From assembly GCA_900555615.1 (NCBI GenBank), contig USMB01000016.1:1-31876 (forward strand): a DNA stretch of 31,876 bases. Direction: 5' to 3'. Both the position numbers and the translations under genes were made by a program. The notes beneath the pieces were generated by a model, which saw nothing but the letters and a program-made list of their open reading frames with translations, did no database searches and had not been told where the DNA came from. Shown piece by piece: positions 7,078 through 14,718 of this stretch (its first letter is position 1; every line of letters begins with the position of its first letter). Origin of the DNA: an uncultured Clostridium sp. (GTDB lineage: Bacteria; Bacillota; Clostridia; TANB77; CAG-508).

Positions 7078-8160
7078 ATGAGCGTCGAATCTGATTTACG
7101 AAAAGATGGAATTAGAGTAGTCGACATACTAGATACAATGTCTGTAAATCGAATCGCACACAATATTGCTACAAAGCTTTGTGACACATTTCCTGAACTT
7201 TGTTTCAATGAAAGTGATTTGTTTGCCAAACTTTCTAGATTAAGTATGTATAGAGCTATAATGCCAGAGGGAATGGCTGAAGCTAACTACTTTTATAAAA
7301 ATACATCTATATATTTTAATGAAAAAATTGCTTTTGATGATTTAGAAGAATTTGCAATTCATGAATGTGTTCACTATATTCAAGAAGTTAAAGATAAAAA
7401 AAATAATCTTTTAAGAATGGGATTATGTAATTTTGATAATTTTAAAATCGTTGGTATGGGATTAAATGAAGCTGCAGTTCAATACATCACTTCAAAAGTT
7501 ATTGGAATAGAAAAAGATTATGTTAAATATTTTGGTATTTCTTTTAGAACCATTAGTCCCTCATATTATCCTTTGGAATGTAATTTGATTGAACAAATGG
7601 CATATATAACAGGTGAAACGGTTTTATTTGATAGTACATTTACAAGTAATGATAAATTTAAAAACACTTTTATAAATCTAACATCTGAAAAAACTTATGA
7701 TGAAGTAGAACGTTGCATTGACGATATTCTAGATTTAGAAGAAAATATTATTAAATTAAATAATAAATCTTCTGCATATGATGAAAGAAATAAAACTGTT
7801 GACAAATTGGTTAACAAAACAGAAAATTGCAAATTAAAAGTTTCTGAATATTTTATAAAAACTCAAAATTTAATTATTAAAAATTATTTTGATAAAGCTT
7901 TTCATAAAATCAATAATTTAGAAGAACTTGATAATTATAGAAGAAAATTAGAACATTTCAGAGAGTTAATTGGTATTACAGACGGTTATACTTTCTTTGA
8001 TGATTACTATACTGAAAAGATGTCTCAATTAGAACATAAATCTAACGTACTTGAAAATGGTGGCATCGAAACTGCTCTTGAATTAAAACAACCAAGTAAA
8101 TTTGGTTCTTGGTTCAGAGCACTAAAAAACTTCGTAACAGGAGAAAAAATACATAATTAA
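7078..8160 (+). CDS. Putative HExxH zinc metallopeptidase, uncharacterised
   Basis: A 360-aa soluble protein without signal peptide. The central segment has HECVH (residues 95-99, in AIHECVHYIQEV), the zincin active-site signature with ligands His95 and His99 and general base Glu96. A second conserved-looking motif GLNEAAVQY places Glu131 32 residues later, a suitable third zinc ligand for a gluzincin. The following 190 residues are charged and helical, probably coiled coil, ending in GSWFRALKNFVTG. I do not recognise a named family. The start at 7078 has GGAGG 6 bases upstream; the frame extends back to a TTG at 7012 with no ribosome site. A TATAAT lies at 7026-7031 without a clear -35. Peptidase activity is inferred from the motif; the substrate is unknown, and the XRE regulator upstream is one candidate. 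Confidence 0.82.
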   Translation: MSVESDLRKDGIRVVDILDTMSVNRIAHNIATKLCDTFPELCFNESDLFAKLSRLSMYRAIMPEGMAEANYFYKNTSIYFNEKIAFDDLEEFAIHECVHYIQEVKDKKNNLLRMGLCNFDNFKIVGMGLNEAAVQYITSKVIGIEKDYVKYFGISFRTISPSYYPLECNLIEQMAYITGETVLFDSTFTSNDKFKNTFINLTSEKTYDEVERCIDDILDLEENIIKLNNKSSAYDERNKTVDKLVNKTENCKLKVSEYFIKTQNLIIKNYFDKAFHKINNLEELDNYRRKLEHFRELIGITDGYTFFDDYYTEKMSQLEHKSNVLENGGIETALELKQPSKFGSWFRALKNFVTGEKIHN

Positions 8161-8287
8161 CAAAAGATTTTAGTATACAAAAGTCAATTTTACTAATGAC
8201 TTTACAAAAGACAAGCATACTAATGAATTTTACAAATGATAATTATACTAAAGATATTATACAAATGATATCACACAAAAGAACTTC
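8160..8287 (+). repeat. Ladder of nine degenerate octamers ACWAAWGA
   Basis: From the stop codon of the metallopeptidase gene to the terminator, nine copies of ACWAAWGA (one ending in T) begin at 8160, 8177, 8192, 8204, 8219, 8232, 8247, 8261 and 8275, spaced 12-17 bases. In the central part ACAAA and ACTAA forms alternate, so the larger unit is a dimer with starts at 8177, 8204, 8232 and 8261 (period 27-29). The spacers differ between copies. It does not code: stop codons are scattered through it. This looks like an eroded tandem repeat in the 3' untranslated region. Confidence 0.7.
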
Positions 8288-8316
8288 AAAAGTCGGCATT
8301 AAACTAGCCGACTTTT
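8288..8316. terminator. Bidirectional terminator between convergent genes
   Basis: A perfect 10-bp stem, AAAAGTCGGC (8288-8297) with GCCGACTTTT (8307-8316), and a 9-base loop. On the plus strand it continues TTTTATTTATTTT; on the minus strand the hairpin ends in four T. It lies between the stops of the plus-strand metallopeptidase and the minus-strand GltD-like gene and can serve both. Confidence 0.85.
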
Positions 8317-8318
8317 AT

Positions 8319-9566
8319 TTATTTTAAATATTCCATTATTGAGTATGCTGCATCTCTTCCAGAGCGTGCTGCCCAGGCAACAGTTCCTTTAGTTCCTGCT
8401 ATATCTCCACCTGCAAAAACTTTATAATTTGAAGTTTGATTTTTCTCATTTATTTGTAAATATCCCCATTTATTTAGTTCTAATCCCAATTTATTTACAA
8501 ACTCATCTGGTTTTGATCCTAATGCCATTATTATGTAATCTATATCTATAATATAATTGCTTTGTGGAATATTTACTGGTACTTTTCTTGTTTCTCCTTC
8601 TTTTTGAACTAATTCAGTTTTAATCAATTCAACTTGTTCCACTTTATCTTTTCCTAATATTTTTACAATATTGTTTTGAAATAAGAATTCTATTTCCTCT
8701 TCTTTAGCCTCTTGAATTTCTTTTACTTCTGCTGGCATTTGTTCTTCTGCCCTTCTATAAATAACCTTAACCTCTTGTGCCCCTAGTCTTTTAATAGTCC
8801 TTGCACAATCTATTGCAACATTTCCGCCACCTATTATAGCAACTTTTTTATTTTGATAATCTGGATGTGCATTATGTTCCAATAATTGATTTCCACAATA
8901 TACTCCTTTTAATTCTTCGCCTTCAACTCCCATTTTTGTTGTAATATTAGCTCCAAATGCAAGAAATATTGCATCATATTTATTTTCTAATTCTTCTAAA
9001 GTAATATTTTTTCCTAATTCTTGATTATATTTAACTTCTAATCCTAAATCAATTACTTTTTGAATTGTTTGTTTAACAACTTCTTTAGAAAGCCTAAACT
9101 CTGGTATTCCATGAACTAAAAGCCCACCTAAGTAATTATATTTTTCATATAATGTAACTCGATACCCATTTCTTAATAAAAAGGCTGCAGCCGTAATACC
9201 TGCTGGTCCTCCACCAACAATTGCTATTTTTTTATTTTGATTTTGTTTATTAATTTCAGCTATTTTATAATTTTCTTTTATTGAAAGATCTCCAATAAAT
9301 GCTTCCATATCTCCAATACTTACTGGAGTTGATTTTATACCTCTTACACATGAACCTTGGCATTGTTTAGTATGAGGACAAATCCTTCCACATACAGCTT
9401 CTAATACTGTTGTTTCGGATAATATTTCATATGCTTTTTTATAATCTTCTTCTTTTATTGCTTTTATAAATCCTGGTATATTATTTCCTAATGGACACCC
9501 TTTATTTGAACATGGCTTTACAGGACAATTTAAGCAATAATTTGCCTTATTTAATATTTCTTCCAT
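8319..9566 (-). CDS. GltD-like NAD(P)-dependent flavoprotein with Fe-S cysteines
   Basis: A 415-aa protein with the layout of the glutamate synthase small subunit. An N-terminal helical domain has eight cysteines (11, 14, 19, 24, 59, 63, 69, 73) for two Fe-S clusters. Then come the FAD-binding GGGPAG (118-123), the NAD(P)H-binding GGGNVA (246-251) and the closing FAD motif AGGDIAGTKGTVAWAARSGR. Such subunits pass electrons from NAD(P)H through FAD and Fe-S centres to a partner. It is shorter than classical GltD and has no large glutamate synthase subunit beside it, so it may be a stand-alone oxidoreductase or pair with a protein encoded elsewhere. The start at 9566 is preferred over an ATG nine codons upstream because AAAAGGAA precedes it. 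It is last in the acpS-tatD-glycosylase run, 53 bases after its neighbour. Confidence 0.87.
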   Translation of the reverse strand: MEEILNKANYCLNCPVKPCSNKGCPLGNNIPGFIKAIKEEDYKKAYEILSETTVLEAVCGRICPHTKQCQGSCVRGIKSTPVSIGDMEAFIGDLSIKENYKIAEINKQNQNKKIAIVGGGPAGITAAAFLLRNGYRVTLYEKYNYLGGLLVHGIPEFRLSKEVVKQTIQKVIDLGLEVKYNQELGKNITLEELENKYDAIFLAFGANITTKMGVEGEELKGVYCGNQLLEHNAHPDYQNKKVAIIGGGNVAIDCARTIKRLGAQEVKVIYRRAEEQMPAEVKEIQEAKEEEIEFLFQNNIVKILGKDKVEQVELIKTELVQKEGETRKVPVNIPQSNYIIDIDYIIMALGSKPDEFVNKLGLELNKWGYLQINEKNQTSNYKVFAGGDIAGTKGTVAWAARSGRDAAYSIMEYLK

Positions 9567-9619
9567 TTTTCTATTCCTTTTCGTATACTTCATAAGATAT
9601 TGTACATTTTTTTCAAATC

Positions 9620-10195
9620 TTAGTCAATTATTTCGACCTCTGAGTATAGTTCATATCTACTCATAACTTCTTTTAAATCCATAATAAAATCAATCTTTTT
9701 GTTCTCATCTCTCAAAAGAGCTGCTGGATGCCAAGTAGGCATATACCATATTCCTCTCTTTTCCACCCATTTTCCTCTGCTTGCAGTAATTCCGTATTCT
9801 TTGCCAAGAATATTTTTTAAAGCAACACTCCCTAGCAAAACAACGATTTTAGGTTTTACCAATATAACTTGATTTCTTAAATAATTTAAACATACTGTTG
9901 CCTCATCATCTTCTGGATTTCTATTTCCTGGTGGTCTACATTTTACTATATTCGCAATATAAACTTCTTCTCTTTTTAAGCCAATTGCCTCAAAAGCCAT
10001 ATTCATCAATTTTCCAGCTCTTCCTACAAATGGTATTCCTTGCTTGTCCTCGTCTGCTCCAGGACCTTCACCAATAAACATTAAATCTGCTTGTTTATTT
10101 CCTGTACCAAATACCACATTTGTTCTATTTTGACACAATTTACATTTTCTACATTGATTAGCATCTGCTTCTAATTGTTCCCAATTATCGTACAT
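9620..10195 (-). CDS. Family 4 uracil-DNA glycosylase (Fe-S type)
   Basis: A 191-aa enzyme that removes uracil from DNA as the first step of base excision repair. The family 4 active-site motif GEGPGADEDKQGIPFVGRAG spans 42-61, and TWHPAALLRD near residue 155 is the second motif. Cysteines for the 4Fe-4S cluster are Cys15 and Cys18 near the N-terminus and Cys86 and Cys102 (KCRPPGNRNPEDDEATVC). Length and motif order match family 4. The ribosome site AGGATGTGA is weak but correctly placed. It lies 13 bases downstream of tatD, so the two are co-transcribed. Confidence 0.93.
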   Translation of the reverse strand: MYDNWEQLEADANQCRKCKLCQNRTNVVFGTGNKQADLMFIGEGPGADEDKQGIPFVGRAGKLMNMAFEAIGLKREEVYIANIVKCRPPGNRNPEDDEATVCLNYLRNQVILVKPKIVVLLGSVALKNILGKEYGITASRGKWVEKRGIWYMPTWHPAALLRDENKKIDFIMDLKEVMSRYELYSEVEIID

Positions 10196-10208
10196 ATATT
10201 TTCACATC

Positions 10209-10991
10209 CTAAATTTCAAAAATCCTTTTTGCATTATCATAAGTAATTTTAGCTATTTCTTCTATTGGTACATTTTTTAGTTCAGCAATTTTCTGAGCAA
10301 CATATTTAACATTTCTGCAATCGTTTCTTTTTCCTCTGTTAGGTTCAGGAGTCAAGTATGGGCTATCTGTTTCAATTAAAATCCTATCAAGAGGAACCAT
10401 TTTTATAACATCTGGTGTATTTCTAGAATTCTTAAATGTTATAGGACCTGCAAATGAAATATAATATCCCAATTCTAAGGCCTGTCTAACCATTTCTTGA
10501 TTTGGTTGGCAACAATGAAATATTCCTGCTTTATTGACCTTGTGAGTTCTAATCATCTCAATAGTATCTACAGAAGCATCACGTGAATGAATTACAATTG
10601 GTAACTCAAGTTCATTTGCTAAATCTATTTGCTTTTCAAAAGCCTCTTTTTGTAATTCTTTATTTTCTTTATTCCAATAATAATCTAAACCTATTTCACC
10701 AATTGCTACTAATTTTTTGCTTTTATTTTCTTTAACTATTTCCGTAATTTTAGCAATATCTTTCCACAATTCTTCTTCAGATTGTGGAATATCATTAGGA
10801 GAAATCCCACAAATTGAATAAATAAAATCATATTTTTTACTTAGCTCTAATGAAAACAGTGAAGATTCAATATTATATCCTGCACATACAAATTTAGTTA
10901 TACCTGATTCATATGTATCTTTTATAATTTCTTCTCTATCTTCATCAAATTTTTCATCATTATAATGTGAATGTGAATCAAAAAACTCCAT
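10209..10991 (-). CDS. tatD: TatD-family metal-dependent deoxyribonuclease
   Basis: A 260-aa TIM-barrel hydrolase. The N-terminal metal-binding H-x-H is His7/His9 (FFDSHSHYN), followed by AIGEIGLDYYW with the Glu ligand, IVIHSRDA, GIFHCCQ and the C-terminal ETDSPYLTPEPNRGKRN motif, all typical of TatD. Family members act as Mg-dependent 3'-5' exonucleases and are linked to DNA repair and turnover. AGAGAGG precedes the ATG. It begins one base after the acpS stop, a tight operon junction, and the uracil-DNA glycosylase gene follows, giving a small repair pair. Confidence 0.94.
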   Translation of the reverse strand: MEFFDSHSHYNDEKFDEDREEIIKDTYESGITKFVCAGYNIESSLFSLELSKKYDFIYSICGISPNDIPQSEEELWKDIAKITEIVKENKSKKLVAIGEIGLDYYWNKENKELQKEAFEKQIDLANELELPIVIHSRDASVDTIEMIRTHKVNKAGIFHCCQPNQEMVRQALELGYYISFAGPITFKNSRNTPDVIKMVPLDRILIETDSPYLTPEPNRGKRNDCRNVKYVAQKIAELKNVPIEEIAKITYDNAKRIFEI

Positions 10992-10992
10992 A

Positions 10993-11373
10993 TTAATCCT
11001 CTCTTTCTATTATCACAACATTAGCAACTGCATATTCTTTGCAATGTGAAATACTAATATCAATGTCTTCTATTTTATTTGCAAATTGCTCTGATAACTT
11101 TATATATGGTCTTCCAGTTTCATCATTTAATACTTCAATATCTTTCCATGTAATATCATATTTTCTATTTAAAGTTTTAGAAATTGCTTTAAATACCGCT
11201 TCTTTTGCAGCAAATCTAGCTGCATAATGTTGATATTTTTGCATTTTCTTACTTTCACAATATTCTATTTCTTTTTCCGTATATACTCTCTCACAGAACT
11301 TTCCATCTGTGTCTTCTATACTAGATTTTACTCTTTCAATTTCTATAATATCTGTTCCTGTTCTTATTTTCAT
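10993..11373 (-). CDS. acpS: Holo-[acyl-carrier-protein] synthase
   Basis: A 126-aa 4'-phosphopantetheinyl transferase that moves the phosphopantetheine arm of coenzyme A to apo acyl carrier protein. The Mg-binding Asp8 lies in GTDIIEIERV and Glu58 in ARFAAKEAVFKA; SISHCKEYAVANVV is the C-terminal strand motif. Length is normal for the family. The start has AAGGAGAGG upstream, which directly abuts a paired GGACCGACCC repeat (11388-11453). I see no clear promoter in the 70-base gap to the gene before it, so acpS is probably transcribed together with that gene through the repeat. Confidence 0.94.
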   Translation of the reverse strand: MKIRTGTDIIEIERVKSSIEDTDGKFCERVYTEKEIEYCESKKMQKYQHYAARFAAKEAVFKAISKTLNRKYDITWKDIEVLNDETGRPYIKLSEQFANKIEDIDISISHCKEYAVANVVIIERED

Positions 11374-11387
11374 AGCTATCCTCTCCT

Positions 11388-11453
11388 TGCGAAAAAAAGG
11401 ACCGACCCCAAATTAGCAAATGCGCAATATAGGACCGACCCCAAATTATCGTG
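11388..11453. repeat. Paired 33-bp repeat with GGACCGACCCC core (locus 1)
   Basis: Two direct units of 33 bp (11388-11420 and 11421-11453), each starting TGCG and containing GGACCGACCCCAAATTA (11399-11415 and 11432-11448). The second unit runs through the stop codon of the 409-aa gene (stop 11446-11448), and the first ends at the acpS ribosome site. The same core, also as two adjacent units, occurs inverted at 30445-30504. No transposase is adjacent. It looks like a dispersed non-autonomous repeat, REP- or MITE-like. Confidence 0.8.
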
Positions 11454-12675
11454 CTAAAAATATAATATTTATTGCATTTATTATTAATGTTATAACTAAT
11501 ATTAATGTTATAATCACATTATTTTTAGCTGTTTTTTCTATATTCATTTCTTTATATAGAATATCATATTTATTTTTTGTATCATCATATAATTGATCTA
11601 TCTCTAAAACATCTTTTAAATATTGATAAAACATAGAACCTGTATCATCTGCTGTTATTTCATTTATCCATAGTGATTGTGTAAAGTTTATAAATTCTTT
11701 ACGCGTTTTATTTATTTTTATGTTTTGTCTAAATTCTAAATTTATTTTTTTCAAATAAATTTTAGTATACATTGCTAAGATGTAAGAGTATAGATATTTT
11801 TCTTCAAAATCGTGTGGAAATACCGTATAATTATTCATATCACAACTTGACGCAAATAGTGTTACGCCTTGCTTTGTTACACCCATTTTTGCATATTGCC
11901 ATTTTGATATTACTTTCATACTATTTTTTGAATAATCTACACTATTATCGCTTGGCAATATGTTTAAAAATTTAATATATATATTACTGATTTTTTCAAA
12001 TTCATTTGTATTATTCCAACTCTCTTGATCTATACATGCGTATGAAAATGTTAAAAATCTTTCTGGGTCTATATCTAATTTTATAGATTCCGTAACTGGC
12101 CCAGTTAAATTTTCTATAAATTCCTTAAAGTATTTTACATCTTCAAAGCAATCTGATTGAACTCTTATATTATCATAATTATTCATATTAGCAAATTCTT
12201 GGTTAATATCTCTAAATTTATAATTAAAATTTAATAAATCTGAAAATTTATCACTGTCTTCTATATTAGTTTTAATACATAAAAAACATATTCCTGTATT
12301 AAAACATATTATTTCCATTTTTGGAATCTTGAAAAATATTCCATTTCTATCCTCTGTTTTTCCTTGAATATCTTTTTTTATAGTATATTCAAATATTGTA
12401 CATGGATTTTGGGCTAATATTGCGGCTTTTGTATCTTCTGGTAATTCTTCAAATTTTTCTAATTTTGATTTACTTAAGTAAAAACTATTAAACATATAAT
12501 TTCTTGCTCTATGTGAAAAGTAAGAATATATGCCTAAATCTTTATCTTTTTTAAATGTTCTCAATTTACAATTTTTATCTTTTAATAAACGTAATAAATA
12601 TTTTAAATATCTATTTTCTTTTATTACGTAAGGATATATAAAGTACGTATATTGGTATTTTGTCTTTAGCTCCAT
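11446..12675 (-). CDS. Uncharacterised protein with C-terminal membrane anchor
   Basis: A 409-aa protein with no family I can name. About 380 residues are predicted soluble, rich in Lys, Asn, Tyr and Phe; a single hydrophobic helix (roughly residues 386-407, NVIITLILVITLIINAINII) ends the protein, with only two or three residues after it. A helix before the anchor (DTKNKYDILYKEMNIEKTAK) resembles the stalk helix of CorA-type channels, but the G-M-N filter and second membrane helix of CorA are missing, so I read it as a tail-anchored protein facing the cytoplasm. AAGGAG lies 2 bases before the first ATG (12684) and 11 before the ATG at 12675; the latter is used here. It follows the WG-repeat gene by 15 bases, so the two are one operon. 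Its last codons overlap the repeat at 11388-11453. Confidence 0.8.
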   Translation of the reverse strand: MELKTKYQYTYFIYPYVIKENRYLKYLLRLLKDKNCKLRTFKKDKDLGIYSYFSHRARNYMFNSFYLSKSKLEKFEELPEDTKAAILAQNPCTIFEYTIKKDIQGKTEDRNGIFFKIPKMEIICFNTGICFLCIKTNIEDSDKFSDLLNFNYKFRDINQEFANMNNYDNIRVQSDCFEDVKYFKEFIENLTGPVTESIKLDIDPERFLTFSYACIDQESWNNTNEFEKISNIYIKFLNILPSDNSVDYSKNSMKVISKWQYAKMGVTKQGVTLFASSCDMNNYTVFPHDFEEKYLYSYILAMYTKIYLKKINLEFRQNIKINKTRKEFINFTQSLWINEITADDTGSMFYQYLKDVLEIDQLYDDTKNKYDILYKEMNIEKTAKNNVIITLILVITLIINAINIIFLAR

Positions 12676-12690
12676 TTTTTTCATCTCTCC

Positions 12691-14199
12691 TTATTTTTCA
12701 CAATAATAGTTCATGCTAAGGTCTTCTCCTAAGTGCCATTTTCCTATAAAATCTATTTTAATGTTATTTTCTAAATTATATTTTGTTGTTATTACTTCTT
12801 TTCCATTTTTATCTAATGAACCCCAAAGTCCATTTTTCTTAACTGCTACATATCCATATTCATTTTGTTCTGTTGCATCATCATAAATATAGTCTGTTAC
12901 TTGATTTCCTTTTTTGTCTACATATCCATATTTACCATCTTTTTTATTTAAAAATATTGTATTGTCTTTTAAAATTTCTGTATTTGATTTTTCATTACAA
13001 CGAAAATCATAATATTTATATTCGTTATTGATTCTCATTCTTAAATATGATTTTTCTGTATTTATTTCTGATAATATTCCCGTTATTTTTATATTAAAGT
13101 TTGAATCTATAATTGATGTTTGATATTCTGAATTTTCAGCTAAAAATAATTTTGCTTTTTCACTGTATGTTATTCCTGCATAATCAAATTCTATTTTTAC
13201 TTCTCCTTTTTCATCAATTATTCCATATTTATCATCTTGTTTTGCTATAAATATTCCTATTTGTGTTTCTTTTAAGTCTTGATATTTTGGTTCCAATTTT
13301 ACTTCGCCATTTATTGTCATTTCTCCACACATATCATTTTTTACAAATATTATTCCATTTTTGGTTACTGATTTTATGTCGTCAAATCCATCTTCTAATA
13401 ATGTTGTTCCTGTTGAATTTATTAATACTTGTTTTCCATTTTCTTTAACTAAATAATATTCTTTCAAATATGTTTGAGTAATTTCATCATATTTATTTTC
13501 TAATATTTGCTTTTTGGTTGTACTAACAATTCCATATTTTCCATTTTCGTCAATTGTTATATATCCCTCTTTATATGTATCTCCTAAATTTTTTATTTCT
13601 GTGTATTTAGGTTCAATTATAATACTACCATTATCATTTACAAGTCCTTCTCTTCCATCTTTTTTTATAATAAGACTATTTTCTATTCCAGCTAATACTG
13701 TAATTTCGTCATATTCTATTGGTAATAATTCTTTTCCATTTAAATCTATTAAGCCATATTTATTTTCTTTTTTTACTCTTAATACATTTTCTTCATACCA
13801 TACATTCTCATTTTTATCAATATTAACTAATGCTTCTATTTGGTCATATCCTGTTAGGATTTCTTCATTTTTATTATTTATTGCTTTTGTTTGATATGTT
13901 CCGGCTTCTTCATTTACATTATATGTGCATATAAAAACAGCCTTTTCTTTATTTGGAATAACTATCATTTCTTGATATGATGGTTGAATTACTTCTTCTC
14001 CATCCTGATTGATTACTCCCCATTTGTTTTCTGCATATAATGTAAAATAATCATAATCTTTAGAAATTTTCTTTTGCTCTTTAAAAATATTTTTTATAAT
14101 AAATATGAACATGATGATTACTGCTAATGCTAATATTACTGCTATTACTTTTTGGTAATTCAGTTTTCCACTTGTCTCATATCGCTTTCCTCTACCCAT
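12691..14199 (-). CDS. Membrane-anchored WG-repeat protein
   Basis: A 502-aa protein with one N-terminal membrane helix (about residues 18-38, VIAVILALAVIIMFIFII) followed by a large extracytoplasmic domain built of WG repeats. About nine copies of the pattern [KR]-[WY]-G-[VIL]-[IV]-[DN]-x-x-G are visible, for example KWGVINQDG, KYGLIDLNG, KYGIIDEKG, KYGYVDKKG and LWGSLDKNG, each with a preceding P-x-Y-[DT]-x-[IL] strand. Such repeats form beta-propeller-like or solenoid surfaces, and no enzyme activity is known for them. The start at 14199 has GAAAGGAAG upstream; the ATG 11 codons before has no such site. A promoter lies at 14239-14267. The next gene encodes the tail-anchored unknown protein, suggesting a shared membrane role. 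Confidence 0.88.
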   Translation of the reverse strand: MGRGKRYETSGKLNYQKVIAVILALAVIIMFIFIIKNIFKEQKKISKDYDYFTLYAENKWGVINQDGEEVIQPSYQEMIVIPNKEKAVFICTYNVNEEAGTYQTKAINNKNEEILTGYDQIEALVNIDKNENVWYEENVLRVKKENKYGLIDLNGKELLPIEYDEITVLAGIENSLIIKKDGREGLVNDNGSIIIEPKYTEIKNLGDTYKEGYITIDENGKYGIVSTTKKQILENKYDEITQTYLKEYYLVKENGKQVLINSTGTTLLEDGFDDIKSVTKNGIIFVKNDMCGEMTINGEVKLEPKYQDLKETQIGIFIAKQDDKYGIIDEKGEVKIEFDYAGITYSEKAKLFLAENSEYQTSIIDSNFNIKITGILSEINTEKSYLRMRINNEYKYYDFRCNEKSNTEILKDNTIFLNKKDGKYGYVDKKGNQVTDYIYDDATEQNEYGYVAVKKNGLWGSLDKNGKEVITTKYNLENNIKIDFIGKWHLGEDLSMNYYCEK

Positions 14200-14238
14200 T
14201 AGTTTTCTTCCTTTCAGATTATATTTTATCACGAGTAT

Positions 14239-14267
14239 AATATATCATAAAATTTTCTTTGTTACAA
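14239..14267 (-). promoter_or_regulatory. Promoter of the WG-repeat operon
   Basis: Minus-strand TTGTAA (14262-14267), 17 bases, TATATT (14239-14244), 39 bases before the chosen ATG. It lies just after the terminator of the preceding unit. It would drive the WG-repeat gene, the tail-anchored gene and probably acpS onward. Confidence 0.6.
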
Positions 14268-14294
14268 GTATTAGAGATTATATTTTTGACAAAA

Positions 14295-14332
14295 AATCAC
14301 AAATAAATGATATGATTCATTTATCTGTGATT
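14295..14332 (-). terminator. Terminator of the 51-aa/125-aa unit
   Basis: A 16-bp stem with one mismatch (14295-14310 with 14317-14332) and a 6-base loop. On the minus strand it ends in a run of six T. It begins 6 bases past the stop of the 125-aa gene. Confidence 0.85.
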
Positions 14333-14338
14333 CTTATT

Positions 14339-14716
14339 CTACGATATTCCATTTGCCTTTTTATATTCAGTAATTTGTTGTTGTTTAGCTTCTATTGACT
14401 TCTTTAGACTAATAATTTGCCTGTCATACAAATCACATAATGCTTCAATTTGTTCTTCAGTCAAATCATTATCGCCGATCTCACCTTTGCGATATCTTCT
14501 TTGTAAATCTAAAAGTTGTGTATCTTCATCTTCTGTCTTTTTTACATATTCTTTAAATTCTTGTTTTTTCTCCTCATGGATGTCTACTTCTTTTTCTTCT
14601 GAAATTTTGCTTATCTCTTTCTTTTTAAATAAATTTCTAAAAAAGTTTTTTATCTTTCCAAATATAGTACTTTCGTTTCTTTCTATTAAATCTTTTTCTT
14701 GAGTGTTATTTTCCAT
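14339..14716 (-). CDS. Hypothetical charged coiled-coil protein, 125 aa
   Basis: A hydrophilic, helix-rich protein with no recognised domain. An amphipathic basic stretch near the N-terminus (FGKIKNFFRNLFKKKE, about residues 19-34) could bind membrane; it is followed by an acidic/basic segment and, from about residue 65, a coiled-coil region (LQRRYRKGEIGDNDLTEEQI, then LYDRQIISLKKSIEAKQQQI). Part of this resembles short helical modules of cytoplasmic scaffold proteins, but no function can be assigned. TAGGAGAA precedes the ATG. It starts two bases after the 51-aa gene and is followed by a strong terminator, so the pair forms an independent transcript. Confidence 0.78.
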   Translation of the reverse strand: MENNTQEKDLIERNESTIFGKIKNFFRNLFKKKEISKISEEKEVDIHEEKKQEFKEYVKKTEDEDTQLLDLQRRYRKGEIGDNDLTEEQIEALCDLYDRQIISLKKSIEAKQQQITEYKKANGIS

Positions 14717-14718
14717 AC

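Noticed and set aside
8160..8287. CRISPR array
   Set aside because: The repeated element is only 8 bases, degenerate, and spaced 12-17 bases; CRISPR repeats are 23-37 bases, nearly identical and separated by spacers of similar length. No cas gene is present.
8319..9566. Complete glutamate synthase locus
   Set aside because: No large subunit gene is present; neighbours are uracil-DNA glycosylase and a convergent metallopeptidase.
11446..12675. CorA magnesium channel
   Set aside because: Only one C-terminal membrane helix, no G-M-N filter and no second helix; the resemblance is limited to the helix before the anchor.
12675..14199. Phage or toxin-delivery locus suggested by WG repeats and large unknown protein
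   Set aside because: No secretion, baseplate or immunity-type genes are adjacent, and base composition equals that of the neighbouring genes.
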